DNA of 64,000 bases from Micrasema longulum (lineage: Eukaryota > Arthropoda > Insecta > Trichoptera > Brachycentridae): contig JAGVSM010002848.1 of NCBI GenBank assembly GCA_022494885.1, forward strand, positions 1-64,000, in the 5' to 3' direction. Below, in pieces: positions 9,691 through 21,290 of this stretch. A program made the position numbers and the translations under genes. The notes below the pieces were generated by a model that was given only the letters and a program-made list of their open reading frames with translations, searched no databases and was not told the origin of the DNA. The stretch's first letter is position 1; each line of letters starts with the position of its first letter.

Positions 9691-10779
9691 TTTTTTTGTA
9701 ATTTTAAATTAAACATTAAATTACGTGATGTATTGTCTTACAATTTTTTTACTAATAATTCAAAGTGTAAAAATATGTGAAGTCATCATTGTTATGTACT
9801 ATGCGTGTGTTTTTAGATAAGGCTAATTCATTCAGTTTCATTCAAATTTATTGTCAATCTGAGATTTATTTATCATCCTATCAGAATTATTGTCCGCAGA
9901 CCTTGGATAGTCTTTTTTACGAATGTAAGAAATTGTGCCACGAGCAAAATGTATATACCATCGCATTATGCAATCAAAAACATAAGTGTAAATTAGTAAG
10001 AGTATCTCGGTAACGAACCGTTAAGTAGGGTTAACATTATTAATAATCTTGGGGTAGTATGAAGTGGATTTGAAATCATCTTCAGTCTGCCTCGTGAGTA
10101 TGGAGTCGTCAATATCAAAATCGCGAACATTCGATAGAATCGATTTTCAGAAAAATCTCAAATTTCTAACCCACTTTCTTTCATTTTTGTTTTAATTTCC
10201 CTAAAAACATCGCGTGGTTATCGATATTTAATTTATCTAGCTTTAAAATATAAAGCTTTAAAGATGATACCAACATTGCAATTTCAAAAAAATGCGGGAT
10301 TAAGAACACTCAGACATCGGGACATATTTAACCTGCATTTGTTTTCAAGCAGTTTTTTCTCCTCAAGTTTTCAACTTTACAATGCCACTCAACCGTGTAA
10401 GTAGTTTTGATAACTTTTGTTACGTGTGTGGTGAAGTGATTTAAGCCTTAAAAAAAATTTAATCCTTTTAAATTCTTTTTTACTGATAATATTTCATTGA
10501 TACCAAACTTTCAAAATGTTCCTTCTTTTAAAAAACACGCACTATCCTGGATTCAAACTAATGATATTAACTCTTTGTTTCTATGATGTATATTGTTGCC
10601 CTTTAATAATAAGTAATATTTGTGTTTTATATTTTTTATTTCCCTTTTTAATTACTATAAAATAAAAAAGTACCTACTAATCTTTTAATGATTTTTTTTT
10701 TCTCTTTCTTATACAAAGACATTTACCTGTCTATTTATTATAGGAGCAAAAATTCATAAACATTTCTTGTATACCCACG
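9691..10779. other. No recognisable feature
   Basis: AT-rich sequence. A 78-codon frame (9777-10013) has four cysteines but no motif I can name and no relative here. Confidence 0.45.
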
Positions 10780-10920
10780 AACAGGCCATGCCTTTGTGGG
10801 ATTTTTCCGTTCACTATTTTTAAATATTTTTTATGTATTTCATTAATATGTATTTCCTTGCTATGTATCTTTTATTTTTTGAATACTCTATACCTCTTAT
10901 GTACATTGTAAAAAAAAAGA
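10780..10920 (+). repeat. Dispersed repeat W, copy 1
   Basis: TGCCTTTGTGGGATTTTTCCG through ATTAATATGTATTTCCTTG matches 18985-19050 in the same order. It is a shared piece of an unknown element, and the copy at 18868-19137 keeps it open as protein. Confidence 0.5.
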
Positions 10921-10984
10921 TATGAGCTATCTTTGATTGTAAAGTTGGAGATCTAGATAAGGGTTTGGCCCTACGTACCTCGGG

Positions 10985-11208
10985 TGTTCAGAGATTTAAC
11001 CAAGATATGAGCCGTATAGAATCACGCTATAAGGGAAAATGGGATGAAAACATGCATGCAAACTACTATTTGGACCTTAAAAGAGATAAGCCAGTAATGA
11101 AATACAGGCAAAATTGAATAAAAATATGTTTCTTCGATAAATTAGGTCATTATTTAACTACGTCATTCTTGCGCATTTTACTCTAAAACCTTACGAGCAG
11201 ATTCAGAA
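10985..11208 (+). repeat. Single copy of the 376-bp array's first half
   Basis: Runs from AGAGATTTAACCAAGATATG to TCTAAAACCTTACGA and is about 97% the same as the matching part of the tandem units at 16.09-17.0 kb. After TTACGA the sequences part: GCAGATTC here, AAAATATAATC in the array. It contains a 36-codon frame starting ATGAGCCGTATAGAATC and ending in TGA. The copy at this site is not joined to the CTCTCGCGGCC terminus. Confidence 0.75.
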
Positions 11209-12099
11209 TTAGCAAGGGAAAAAAAAGAATCACCTTCTTTAAAAAAAAAATATATTTGGTCTTAAAAAGGTACAACCATGTCCTAATATAAACTTATATC
11301 TAATCATCATTTTACTATATACTAATAATCAACATTTATAAACTATATAAGTACACTTGAAACTTACATTTCATCACAACACTAGGGTTTAACGAAAAAG
11401 ATCGCAGAGAACAAAACATTTTCAATTTTGGGAAAAACCAAAAGATTTCTTTATATGGGTTCATGCAAAATCATCTACAACACAATCACTGAACCACACA
11501 CCAACCACCGCGTCAGCACATTATCCTATCAAACCAAGACAAATTTAAAACAAATTAGTCAATTACATAGTTCATTTAAGATTCAAAAAGTTTAGTTTTG
11601 TCAATTATGAGAATTTTCTTGTTTTCAAGCGAGAAAATATTTGGTAATTTTAACAACGCCATGTTTTGTATTATCTTACTAGGTCAAATTGATGGTCTTA
11701 TCTCAATTGATGTTAAACCTTTGGTATACATCCCATTAACTACGTTAAATTACCTGAGATGGAGCACCCGCTGTTTTATTCAAGCCCACGCCATTATGTA
11801 TGCAAGGTTATATATAATAAAGACATGACGACCTAGAAACTTAAAGTACAATTTAAATTACTTCAGGTGACAGAGTCTCCAACTTAACCATCACATACCG
11901 CACATAGCATCTGAAGTCTTAAGTATCATCGATATTTTGAGTATGTCCAGGCGTTGGTGAAATAATTCAACCAGATAAATCTCATTATCAATTCAATTCA
12001 ATATGCTACAATTCACAGAGGATCCCCAATGCACAAAAAATAAAGTATGATTTTATGACAGCATACTAAACATGAAATTAGCCGCAAAACAAAAGGACG
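11209..12099. other. Mostly unassigned; short REP-1 remnant
   Basis: Only 11935-11990 is recognised: ATATTTTGAGTATGTCCAGG next to GTTGGTGAAATAATTCAACC are REP-1 landmarks. The remainder shows nothing I can name; a 76-codon frame at 11598-11828 has no visible domain. Confidence 0.45.
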
Positions 12100-12361
12100 T
12101 CATCACTATCATTGCCTTTACGCACCTGATAGTACATGGGGCACTGCATTGGTACACCAATCGCAGCGTTTCTTGACCATTTTTGTTACAAGAAGGTAAG
12201 ATGATCAGTCTTACGCTTTAGGTATCAGTCCTAGGTCTATGAAATATTCTAGTGTAAAAACACCCTTTTAAGTAAATATTTCATATCAATTCTGTCGGGA
12301 ATCAAACCCGAGATCTCTTGCATAGTAAGCAAACTAGCTGACCATTATATTACAAGGCCGA
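12100..12361 (-). mobile_element. SINE-1 copy, full length but diverged
   Basis: Minus-strand SINE-1. The tRNA-like head at 12300-12361 has several changes in the boxes (TTGTAATATAATGGTCAGCT), the body matches the other copies, and the tail has GATAGTGATGA. It is more diverged than the 23985 copy, so likely older. Confidence 0.8.
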
Positions 12362-12401
12362 TGAGATAAATTTTACACATTAATAAAGGTTTAGCTATTT
12401 T

Positions 12402-12530
12402 ACCGTATTTTGCAGACGATAACACGCATCGGATCATAAGACGCACCCCAAAATTCATATTTAAATTTTTAGAAGAAAAAAAATGTTTTGGATGATACGA
12501 CGAATCGAACTATAAGACGCTCAGTTTTAA
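12402..12530 (+). mobile_element. DNA-transposon terminal fragment (ATAAGACGCAC type)
   Basis: GGATCATAAGACGCACCCC and, 90 bp on, ACTATAAGACGCTCAG repeat a motif I associate with ends of certain animal DNA transposons ('tataagacgcac'). No transposase or second terminus is seen. Confidence 0.4.
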
Positions 12531-12534
12531 TGAT

Positions 12535-12985
12535 TTAAAGTCTGGTTAACCACACAAACTAAGATGTGCATTTTGCAGACAACAGCCAGATTTAAAATTG
12601 AAAGATACCTCATTCAAACTTTGAATGTATGAGTTGACATTGTGTATTAAAACATATTATTTTAGTACATGTATTTTTAAATGAATGAATTTACGACACT
12701 AAAATACTGTATTTTCTGGAGGCATTAATCTTCCTATCAGCATCTATACGGTAAGATTTTTCTGGTGCCGTAGGTGATTTCTGCAAGTGAGAAATGCCGT
12801 TTTTGTAATCAACACTATTTTCAGAAGGTGATAATTAAAATTTTTATAAGAAATCAGCTTGGCTGTTTGTAACTGAACATGAAATTGACCTTACTGCACT
12901 CGATAACATTAATATCTAATTTTTTCAAAATTGTGGACCGGCTGTTTTCTGCTCAACTACGTTCAATTGTCATAGTGGTTTACCA
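12535..12985. mobile_element. TIR repeat family G, copy 1 (diverged)
   Basis: Starts near GTCTGGTTAACC with GCAGACAACAGCCAG and ends GGCTGTTTTCTGCTCAACTACGTTC. It contains CTGCAAGTGAGAAATGCCG and TTTTCAGAAGGTGAT, shared with copies at 42370-42655 and 63236-63672. The third copy shows the true ends (GAACGTAGTTA). It is non-coding. Confidence 0.6.
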
Positions 12986-13074
12986 ATTCGGTCATAGACA
13001 CAACATAGCAGTGGCAAACGGTAGTTTTTTTTACAGGTAAGTTTAAAAAAAATATCATTTACTTGTACGTACAT

Positions 13075-15560
13075 AGAAGGTCCATAATACAATGTAAGTT
13101 ATATATATTACGAATTGCTATTTTTTCTGTGGTTCTGTTCGGTTGCTATTTTTTCTGTGGTTCTGTGTGATAAAACAACTCTCTTCTATGAAATCGACTC
13201 AAACGACGCAACAGCGTGATATATTATATAGTGTAACTATATTATTCATTAATTTAACAAATTAATTTTATAAAAGTTTATAAAAAATAGCTTAATGAAT
13301 TCAGTCAGTAGTAGGTATTCTCATTACTATTTAAATGTCCACTGGCCGATTTGTTCTAGAAATTAATAATGCCTAAAACGGCCGCGTCGAGCACCACATG
13401 TGTTGCGAGTCATATGTCAAAGGTATCATCTCAAAGAAAAATAGTCCTTGAGAAATAATGTTTGAAATACTGTTTTCCAAATCGAGAATCTTCAAAGGAT
13501 TTGTGTGATCTGCAAGTTTACTCTGGGAGAAAAATCCCGCCACTGGGTTTAAGATGATCAAAATATAGTATACTTATTTGTATGAAGAAATAAGCAGGAG
13601 TAATCGGCTAGTTCCTCGGCGCTTTATTAATATTTTTATTTATATTTGGAGAAAAATACAAATGGTGGCAATGTTTGTTTGTTTTCCTGTAAATAAAGCT
13701 ACCGTAAAACATTATTATGGATGGTCAAATATAATGGTAAGCTGCGCATAATTGCTTCTATACACGGTTCGCCTCTGCAACATAGATGTATTTCGTGATA
13801 AAATATAATTAGTGTCTTATCGTTCATTTTTAGCGCGTCATTGTTTTGTTCTAACGGCGGAGAAAATTACTGTGTTTATATGTGAGCATTGCTTCGTTGA
13901 CACAATTCAACAATGAAGGCTTGCGCAACGAAATGAAAATTCTCGATTTCTTCCACAACATAAAATATTTTCATAACCTAATAAGTGCACGTTTGTCCTA
14001 ATCAGTGCATGCCCTTATTAAAATGCATGACGTGTTGGTTTTATATTTTTATGCAACAACTACGGTGAAGAGACGGGTATATCTTGAAACCGGTAGACAT
14101 AGAAAAATCGGTAAGTGGTTATTTATAAATATTTAATAACAATTCGAAAACTATCTGTTCTTTGTCATCTGTACGAAAAGAACAATCTTGCGGCCACATC
14201 CGATCTTCGATAACGCCTATAATTTACGCCTAAGTTTTTTATATTTTTTAAAGGCAACAGAATACAATACAACAAACGAACAAACATGTCATAAAAACAG
14301 ACATAGAGAATATTTCTAAGGTATACGAGTATAATGCAATTTTAGTTGTATTCCAATAAGAGCCTAAATTTGTTACCAGGTATGTCAAAACCTTCAAAAC
14401 AGAGTGTGTATATACTCTTCACAGTATAGTGTAAATATTAAGTAAATTTTTACTTTTTAAAAAATAAATATATTCATCAGTGTTTTTGTTAATATGTTCT
14501 ATAAATAAATTATTAATAAACTTATAATATTTCGATGGTAGGGACGATATTAGTGTACTGCAGGACGTTGATCTCGTGTTTCGCAGAATGTAATGAATTA
14601 CATTAAATAGAAAACGCTGACTTGCTTCTTGGCGTCATGGCTCAATATTTCAGCTAAAATTATTTAGCACATGTATGTCATTAGTCATGGACTATGAACC
14701 CCACAAACGCAAATATTATCAAAAAGCTACGTTTGTTAAATTATGTGCCTTCATGTTTTGTCAAATACCAAAGAATGATATTTTAACAGTCTATATATAA
14801 GAATTGAAATACACTAAATAAACATATGTATACGTCAGGGGGAATCGTGTATGGAAGCGATTATGCACAGCTTTACCATTATATTTGACTATCCATAAAA
14901 GTATTTTACGGTAACTTTATTTACAGAAAAACAAACAAATAATTACTCTTTTTTTATGAATCATTGCCACCATTTGAATTTTTCGCCAAGTATAAATAAA
15001 AATATTAATAAAGCGCGCCCAGCACCAGCAATGAGTCAAAAAGCTAGCCGATTACTCCAGCTTATTTTTTCATACAAATGAGTGTACTATATTTTGAACA
15101 TCTTAAACCCAGTGACGGGATTTTCCTCTTAGAGTAAACTTTCAGATTACACGAATTCTTTGAAGATTCTCGATTTGAAAAACAGTATTTCAAACATTAT
15201 TTCTTAAGGACTATTTTTCTTAGAGATTATACTTTTGCCATATGACTCGCAACACACGTGGCGCTCGACGCGGCTATTTTTAGCATTATTCATTTCTAGT
15301 ACAAATCGGCCAATTGACATTTTAATCGCAATGAGAGTACCTAATACTGACTGAATTCATTGAGCTATTTTTTATAAACTTTTATATAAGTTATGTGTTA
15401 AATTGATGGATAATATAGCTACACAATATGATATATCACAAAGTTACGTCGTTTAAGTTGATTTCATAGATAAGAGTTGTGTATCACACAGAACCACAGA
15501 AAAAAATAGCAATTTTAGTATTATAACTTACTATAATATACCTACATATGCATATATAAT
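13075..15560. repeat. Large inverted repeat: ~700-bp arms, ~1.06-kb spacer
   Basis: Left arm 13075-13772 and right arm 14838-15560 are reverse complements at roughly 85-90% by eye. Landmarks: GCTATTTTTTCTGTGGTTCTG (13116) with its reverse (15490), CGCGTCGAGC..CACATGTGTTGCGAG (13383) with CTCGCAACACACGTGGCGCTC (15246), and TAAATAAAGCTACCGTAAAA (13691) with its reverse (14908). The spacer holds a hammerhead-family fragment. The left arm has a local duplication of the TTTTTTCTGTGGTTCTG unit. No coding capacity. It could be a large fold-back element or an inverted duplication. Confidence 0.8.
14000..14130 (+). repeat. Hammerhead family, copy c (internally deleted)
   Basis: TGCAACAACTACGGTGAAG joins straight to AGAGACGGGTATATCTTGAAA and CCGGTAGACATAG. 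Compared with the 3.1-kb copy, about 60 bp including the CTGATAA box is missing, with a 2-nt AG overlap at the join. So only the stem II/GAAA/loop III half is left. Confidence 0.55.
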
Positions 15561-16088
15561 ATTATAAGGTAAGCATCCAAATAAATGAATTTTTAATAGC
15601 TTACTTGTAAATAAAATCACCGTTCACCAGTGGTATACGTTTGAAACAATAATTTAAGAAGTAAAATATAACCATAAGTATACTCCAATTCCATACAAGA
15701 AAGCAGAAAGCAACATTTAAAAAGTTTTTCAAAAATTGAGGATTTATATATTTTGTATTTTTTGACCAATTTATTTATTTTAATTTGAGATGCATTTATT
15801 GGAAAGTTTTTTAGTAGAATTACTACATAATCTCGGTTTTTTGCAAAGTGCTTAGTTCACTGCAAAAACTCACAACTGCAATTTATCATATGGCTGGTTT
15901 TGAGGCAAATTTGGGAGAAAGTAGTAGCCACAGTCATAATAAATTATATTTAAATGTAAATTATTATATCCGTACATAGATGTGGTCATATTGAATATGC
16001 CCCTGGCTTTTTAAAAACCACTCTTACTCAACACATATAATGCAACAATCAAACGACACACATAACCCCAACAATATACCACGTATCA

Positions 16089-17000
16089 AAAATATAATCA
16101 CTAGATCTTCGACACAAAGACAACATAAACAAATACAAACTAACACCACTTTAGGTCAAAGGGACTTATTACCTATGCATTTTTGATGTTTTGAGCAGAT
16201 TCTTTGTCCTGGGGTGAAATGCCAAACACTCTCGCGGCCGTAGAAAAAGCTTTTAGCAGAGATTTAACCAAGATATGAGCCGTATAGAATCACGCTATAG
16301 GGGAAAATGGGATGAAAACATGCATGAAAACTACTATTTGGACCTTAAAAGAGATAAGCCAGTAATGGAATACAGGCAAAATTGAATAAAAATATGTTTC
16401 TTCGATAAATTAGATCATTATTTAACTACGTCATTCTTGCGCATTTTACTCTAAAACCTTACGAAAAATATAATCACTAGATCTTCGACACAAAGACAAC
16501 ATAAACAAATACAAACTAACACCACTTTAGGTCAAAGGGACTTATTACCTATGCATTTTTGATGTTTTGAGCAGATTCTTTGTCCTGGGGTGAAATGCCA
16601 AACACTCTCGCGGCCGTAGAAAAAGCTTTTAGCAGAGATTTAACCAAGATATGAGCCGTATAGAATCACGCTATAGGGGAAAATGGGATGAAAACATGCA
16701 TGCAAACTACTATTTGGACCTTAAAAGAGATAAGCCAGTAATGGAATACAGGCAAAATTGAATAAAAATATGTTTCTTCGATAAATTAGATCATTATTTA
16801 ACTACGTCATTCTTGCGCATTTTACTCTAAAACCTTACGAAAAATATAATCACTAGATCTTCGACACAAAGACAACATAAACAAATACAAACTAACACCA
16901 CTTTAGGTCAAAGGGACTTATTACCTATGCATTTTTGATGTTCTGAGCAGATTCTTTGTCCTGGAGTGATATTCCTAACACTCTCGCGGCCGTAGAAAAA
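16089..17000 (+). repeat. Tandem array, 376-bp period, ~2.4 units
   Basis: AATATAATCACTAGATCTTC recurs at 16091, 16467 and 16843, exactly 376 bp apart, with units almost identical. Each full unit is: a non-repeat-like stretch, CTGGGGTGAAATGCCAAACA, the terminus CTCTCGCGGCCGTAGAAAAA, then AGAGATTTAACCAAG and the segment also present singly at 10985-11208. A short frame inside, with RIESRYRGKWDENM and DLKRDKPVMEYRQN before TGA, is kept in each full unit. The third unit continues into the element at 16981-17786. Confidence 0.9.
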
Positions 17001-17786
17001 GCATTTATCTCGCGTATTAAAAATAAAGGCGTTTTCTTCGGCCTATTTTATTATGAGTATTTAATTTGATTTATTTATTTATATATACGCCCAATGGGCA
17101 TTATTAAGGACATATTTATGTAAACATAGAAAATTAATATGAAAAAAGTACAAAGACACAATGGTATATAGTAGACTTGGTGGGAGTGGAAGCGCGAGAG
17201 AGGTGTTTATGATTGAACTTAATTCAGTGATCGTATGAAAGAAGACAACTTGTTAACAAAGAAATCAAGACTGGTATGTTTGTTGGCAGACCTAAGAATT
17301 CTTGGCAAAGGGGAATGAAAACCATAGTTAGTTATATGGTTAACGGTATGAAAGAGTAAGTTTTGTCTGAGGTTTCTAGTTGGGAGCTCAGTAGTTCAGG
17401 CGCATCAAAAAGTGGATTGAGAATTTCAATTATGACTAGAAGATAAGAAATATTTAAGCTAGTTTCTAACTCATTTTACGTATATTGGTCTCTGGATAAG
17501 CCCAACCTCCAGCCTATCTTTCTTAAAAATCGATGCTGAACTGATTCAATATTTTTTGTGTGAACATCATAATACGGAGACCAGATAACAGAGAGAATAC
17601 TCTAGGTGCGGGCGAACTAGGGAACACAAGAGAGTTTTAAGGGTATTGATATTTTTGAAGTCAGATGAGATTCTGTTAATAAATCCAAGGTGTTTTAAAG
17701 ATTTATTGATAACATGTTCAATATGAATTGTTAAAGAATTTACATACAAAATACGCAAAATAAAAGTTTTTCTACGGCCGCGAGAG
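16981..17786. mobile_element. TIR element holding a nested LINE
   Basis: The left end CTCTCGCGGCCGTAGAAAAA (16981-17000) and right end TTTTTCTACGGCCGCGAGAG (17767-17786) are 20-bp perfect inverted repeats, with further pairing of the inner AT-rich parts. Most of the interior is a minus-strand LINE (next entry). The same GC-rich terminus recurs in the 376-bp units, at 45607-45785 and at 62475-62545. Confidence 0.7.
17058..17758 (-). mobile_element. LINE C-terminal part (CR1/Jockey-like) inside TIR element
   Basis: Minus strand, three frames needed: HIEHVINKSLKHLGFINRIS, then LKTLLCSLVRPHLEYS, then VQHRFLRKIGWRLGLS and LETSLNISYLLVIIEIL. These are in the order expected of a Jockey/CR1 reverse transcriptase end ('LVRPhLEY', 'VQhrFLRki'). 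The 3' end is AT-rich with TAAATAAATAAATCAA (17060-17085). It is 5'-truncated and has at least two frameshifts. Confidence 0.75.
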
Positions 17787-18083
17787 CGGTTCAGAAAGGC
17801 ACCGCTGGTGTGCTAGCTCTTATATCTATCCCATGTCAGGCGAAACAAATTTTATAATAATAATTTATATTTTTATTTTTTGTGAGTTTTTCGTGTTTTG
17901 TAATATAAATGATATACTATACGTAAAAGAGATAAATTAAATATTAGGTATTGATAGAAGTTTTGTCTGTTTTTTTCCAAGTAACAGAACAAGGTGACAC
18001 AACAAAAAAAGTACTACAATTTAGTCAATAATGTATTCTCCTTCATTATTTTACATCTAATTTGTCATCTATTTATGGTATTT

Positions 18084-18335
18084 TCACCGTACTTTTTCAT
18101 TCTCTCGATCGAACAAAAACAGAAAAAGGTGTCGAAAATGCTCACGTTCGTCTACTTGACAATCCATTTTGAAGGCTTTAAAAAAATGCATGCAACGTAA
18201 AAGCAATCAAAATACCGTTGGTAGCAAAAAAATTTACGTTGAACGACTTATAAATCTTCGTTTAAAACTTTTGGAGCTCATTTTTAAATTTGGGAAAAAA
18301 CTGACACGACTTTCGTTAACACCAAAAATTAAATG
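18084..18335 (-). mobile_element. Mariner 5' fragment (reverse)
   Basis: Minus strand: AAAATGAGCTCCAAAAG-type leader, then a 27-codon frame (18084-18167) with MDCQVDEREHFRHLFLF, which lines up with the fragments at 4189 and 49678. It ends within the first helix-turn-helix. No 3' part follows. Confidence 0.65.
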
Positions 18336-18867
18336 ATAATTTTTAAAATGATTTATTTTTTAATTTTCTCTCTGAGTATTGGGTTTTAAGGTAGGTCACT
18401 CGTGAAATGAAATTACTAAACTCGTCAATGTACAAAAAAAAAACTTCTCGAATAAACATTTCAATATTTAAGAAAGTCTGTCTTTAAAAAATCTACCTGT
18501 ATCTGTATAGTTTGTCGACAAATTATGTTGACCTCGACAGGTGGACAGATGTTGATAGCATCTGTTGCTGTTTGAATTTAATTAGCGCGATTTTACTAGC
18601 AATGAAAATAATATGCTAAATAGCCACGTTAAAAGATCTGTTGATCTTCATTATTCAACAAATTCTATACACCTATAATCAACCTGCATCACACAATTTT
18701 TGTCCATTATATATAATTGTCTTTTCATTTTTTGTCAAAATATTTTTTCAGAATCTTTCAACACTATCCCTTTTGTACCAATAGTTTTCCTGGAAATTGG
18801 AAAAATAAATAATACGATCCTTTTCCAAGGTGAATTTTGAATCGTTTTAGAGTGGCGATGACAATAA
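18336..18867. other. No recognisable feature
   Basis: AT-rich sequence with no motif or repeat relationship that I could see. Confidence 0.45.
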
Positions 18868-19137
18868 TTGGAAAATACAGAAATACATCAGTGTGACAGT
18901 ATAGTTGGAGATAAATTCTCCCAGGCGATTATGGAAATAAGAACATCGATAGCTATCGAAGGCACCCGTACACATATTTATGCCCGGGAAGTGCCTTTGT
19001 GGGATTTTTTGTTTACTATTTTTCTATTAATATGTATTTCATTGATATGTTATTATGCTTTTCTTTTTAAACTCTGTTTTGTTATTATGTTTATTGTAAA
19101 AAACAAAAATTTGAATATTTTTTTTTTTTTAAAGTGA
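18868..19137 (+). other. 89-codon frame with membrane-like segment, unknown
   Basis: The frame starts MENTEIHQCDSIVGDKFSQA and has a very hydrophobic stretch (FTIFLLICISLICYYAFLF, residues about 48-67) that could span a membrane, then a basic end. Part of it (PLWDF onward) is repeated at 10800, where the frame is broken by stops, so this may be TE-derived. I recognise no family. No start context or splice sites support it as a gene. Confidence 0.3.
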
Positions 19138-19141
19138 CAAA

Positions 19142-19600
19142 ATACTAGGTTAATTCGTACTAATATTATAAGTGTGTTTGTTTCCATGTTTGTTTGTGTT
19201 TCCTTCACATCGCAACGGAGTGACCGATTGACGCAATTTTTTGCATAGGAATAGCCGAAGAGATGAGAAGTGAAATAAGCTACTTTTTACTTCGAAAAAA
19301 AAATATCGCTCCCTCAGGAAAAATTTTAGCGTAAAAATAAATTCTTCGTTTACGTCGCAACGGAGAAACTGATTGCCTTGATTTTTTGCATATGTATAGC
19401 CAAAGAGGTAATAAGTGTCAGAATTAACTTTACATCCCGAAAAAAATATCTTACTCCCTCGGGAAAATTCTTAGAGAAAAAATGAATAAATATTAAAATA
19501 GAATAACGAAGCTACGTCGACATAGAATAAAGGACCATCGTATTATTTACGTAGCGATAGTTGGAGGGCCGGCAATCGAACAAGCTTCTTTTAATCTCAA
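19142..19600 (+). repeat. REP-L copy 2
   Basis: Starts ACTAATATTATAAGTGTGTT, has CGCAACGGAGTGACCGATTG and AATAGCCGAAGAGATGAGAA, and repeats the CTACTTTTTA/CTCCCTC..AAAATT block twice, as in 8386-8897 on the other strand. The end is diverged and lacks a clear GCTAGT. Confidence 0.6.
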
Positions 19601-20958
19601 AAAACTTACCAGTGTTTGACTTGAACTTGACAGTGTTTAAACTGAATATCACGATTTCATAATGTTTTTCATGTATTTTAATGAAATAAAATTATTAGTA
19701 TACCTTTAGTGCACTTTATAAAATTTGAAAAATTTATAAATATCGTATTTTATTTTATTGAAATAAACGGCACTCTCTGCTTTTAACATATTAGCTGTAA
19801 ATAAAATAATAAACATACATGTAAGTAAAATTATAAGTGAAAGGTAGCATTTAAAAAAAATTACATAACAGTTATTTACAAATGACAAAGTCTGAAAAAA
19901 AAAATCAGTATGAAAATTATAAAAACATTGATGAAAAAACAAACATTGGTAATATAAATATCTTGAACTTGTAAAAAAACATAACAATAAAGAAATAAAA
20001 GCAATTTTACATTATACTAATCGATATAAAAAATATAAAAAAATTAAATAATGTCAGTGTGACATTTGCTGTTTTAAGACAATATTTACACCTTTATAAA
20101 GCTGCACTCCTCATTACTCAAAGGGGTAAAATTAAGGCTTCGACACCTACTTCTGGGGGTGCGATATATAAAAAAAATATACTTGGTAAATAAAAAAATA
20201 TTTTGCCAAAACTCAGTGGTGTCATTTTGATGATAGATCTTCCATTTTGCGGAGCTAATTAATAAATTATTATTACTAAAATCAAAAATAATACTTTTTT
20301 GATAATCACATGACACATACAATTTTTTTTAAAGAATGGATTATTTTATAATTATTTGCCGATTATTTATCGTTGATACATAAACTTACGCTGCTTCTAT
20401 GATCTATTGCTGCATTTAAAAAAACACGTAATTTTAGCAACAATCTAAATTAACAGTGCTAACGTTAATCATGATATCACTTGTGGATAGAAGATAATAA
20501 AATGTCCAAAAAATATGGAAATAAACATGTCTAGTATTGGCTGAATGCGGAATCAAAAATAGTGAATGCGGGGCTTTGAATTTATGATGGGCGTTGACCT
20601 TTAATGTACGGAACCGGTATTTTAACGCTAATAGACATAAAGAAGATAAAGTCACTCTTAGTTATGGTAGCACGTGCAAACCTTCACATGGCGGATATGC
20701 TTTTTAGTAAACAAAACAAAAATAATAAGTTATATCAAATTACAACATTTTATTAAATTTAGTTAGGCACTGAAGTTAGTAAGTGAAAATTCTTGATTGA
20801 AGTTCGTTGTAATTTATTATAGAAATAAAAGACGAGTGATACTTTAATCTACAAATTTGAAAATCCAGTGATCGGTTTCATCGCTTTCACGACATCTTCG
20901 AGACTGGTATCTTTATTATGAAATTCAATGCATTCACACAAAACTGAGGTAAGGATAG
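19601..20958. other. No recognisable feature
   Basis: Frames of 73-93 codons on the minus strand (19706-20655) show no domain. CACGTG at 20671 and the non-repetitive look of 20340-20940 leave room for host sequence, but nothing can be named. Confidence 0.45.
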
Positions 20959-21104
20959 AGAATTCATAATTATATGACAGTAAATTTAATTAAATTGTTT
21001 TTGTTTTATGGATTCAACTCATTAGTTAACCCGAAACACTTTGTTAATGACCCATAAAACAAAAACAAGTGAATTAAATTTACTGTCATGTATTTCTGAA
21101 TTAT
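20959..21104. mobile_element. Short fold-back MITE
   Basis: The arms GAATTCATAATTATATGACA (20959) and the reverse complement of TGTCATGTATTTCTGAATT (21085-21103) frame a hairpin: ATGACAGTAAATTTAATT on the left pairs with AATTAAATTTACTGTCAT on the right, and GTTTTTGTTTTATGG pairs with CCATAAAACAAAAAC after an offset. The loop is about 12 nt. Non-coding. Confidence 0.65.
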
Positions 21105-21159
21105 CTACTAGGAAATTTTAATCAAAAATATTTGTTTTGCGGCGAAAATATTTTTTAAA

Positions 21160-21290
21160 AAATGTCAGCCGGTTTCAAGACCCGTCTCTTTATCAGGATA
21201 TTGATTACACTAACATGTGAATCCTACAACACACCTTCGCAATTGTAGACGCACAAAAATATAAAACCAACGTGCTGATAACACACATGC
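21160..21290 (-). ncRNA. Hammerhead-like motif, copy d
   Basis: Minus strand: ATATC, CTGATAA, AGAGACGGGTCTT, GAAA, CCGGCT, GACAT. The same box order as copy a, with a 3-nt loss in stem II that still allows a short AGAC/GTCT pairing, and A in place of core G8. Upstream matches the 3.1-kb copy (CAACGTGCTGATAACA is seen here as its reverse). Probably inactive. Confidence 0.5.
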
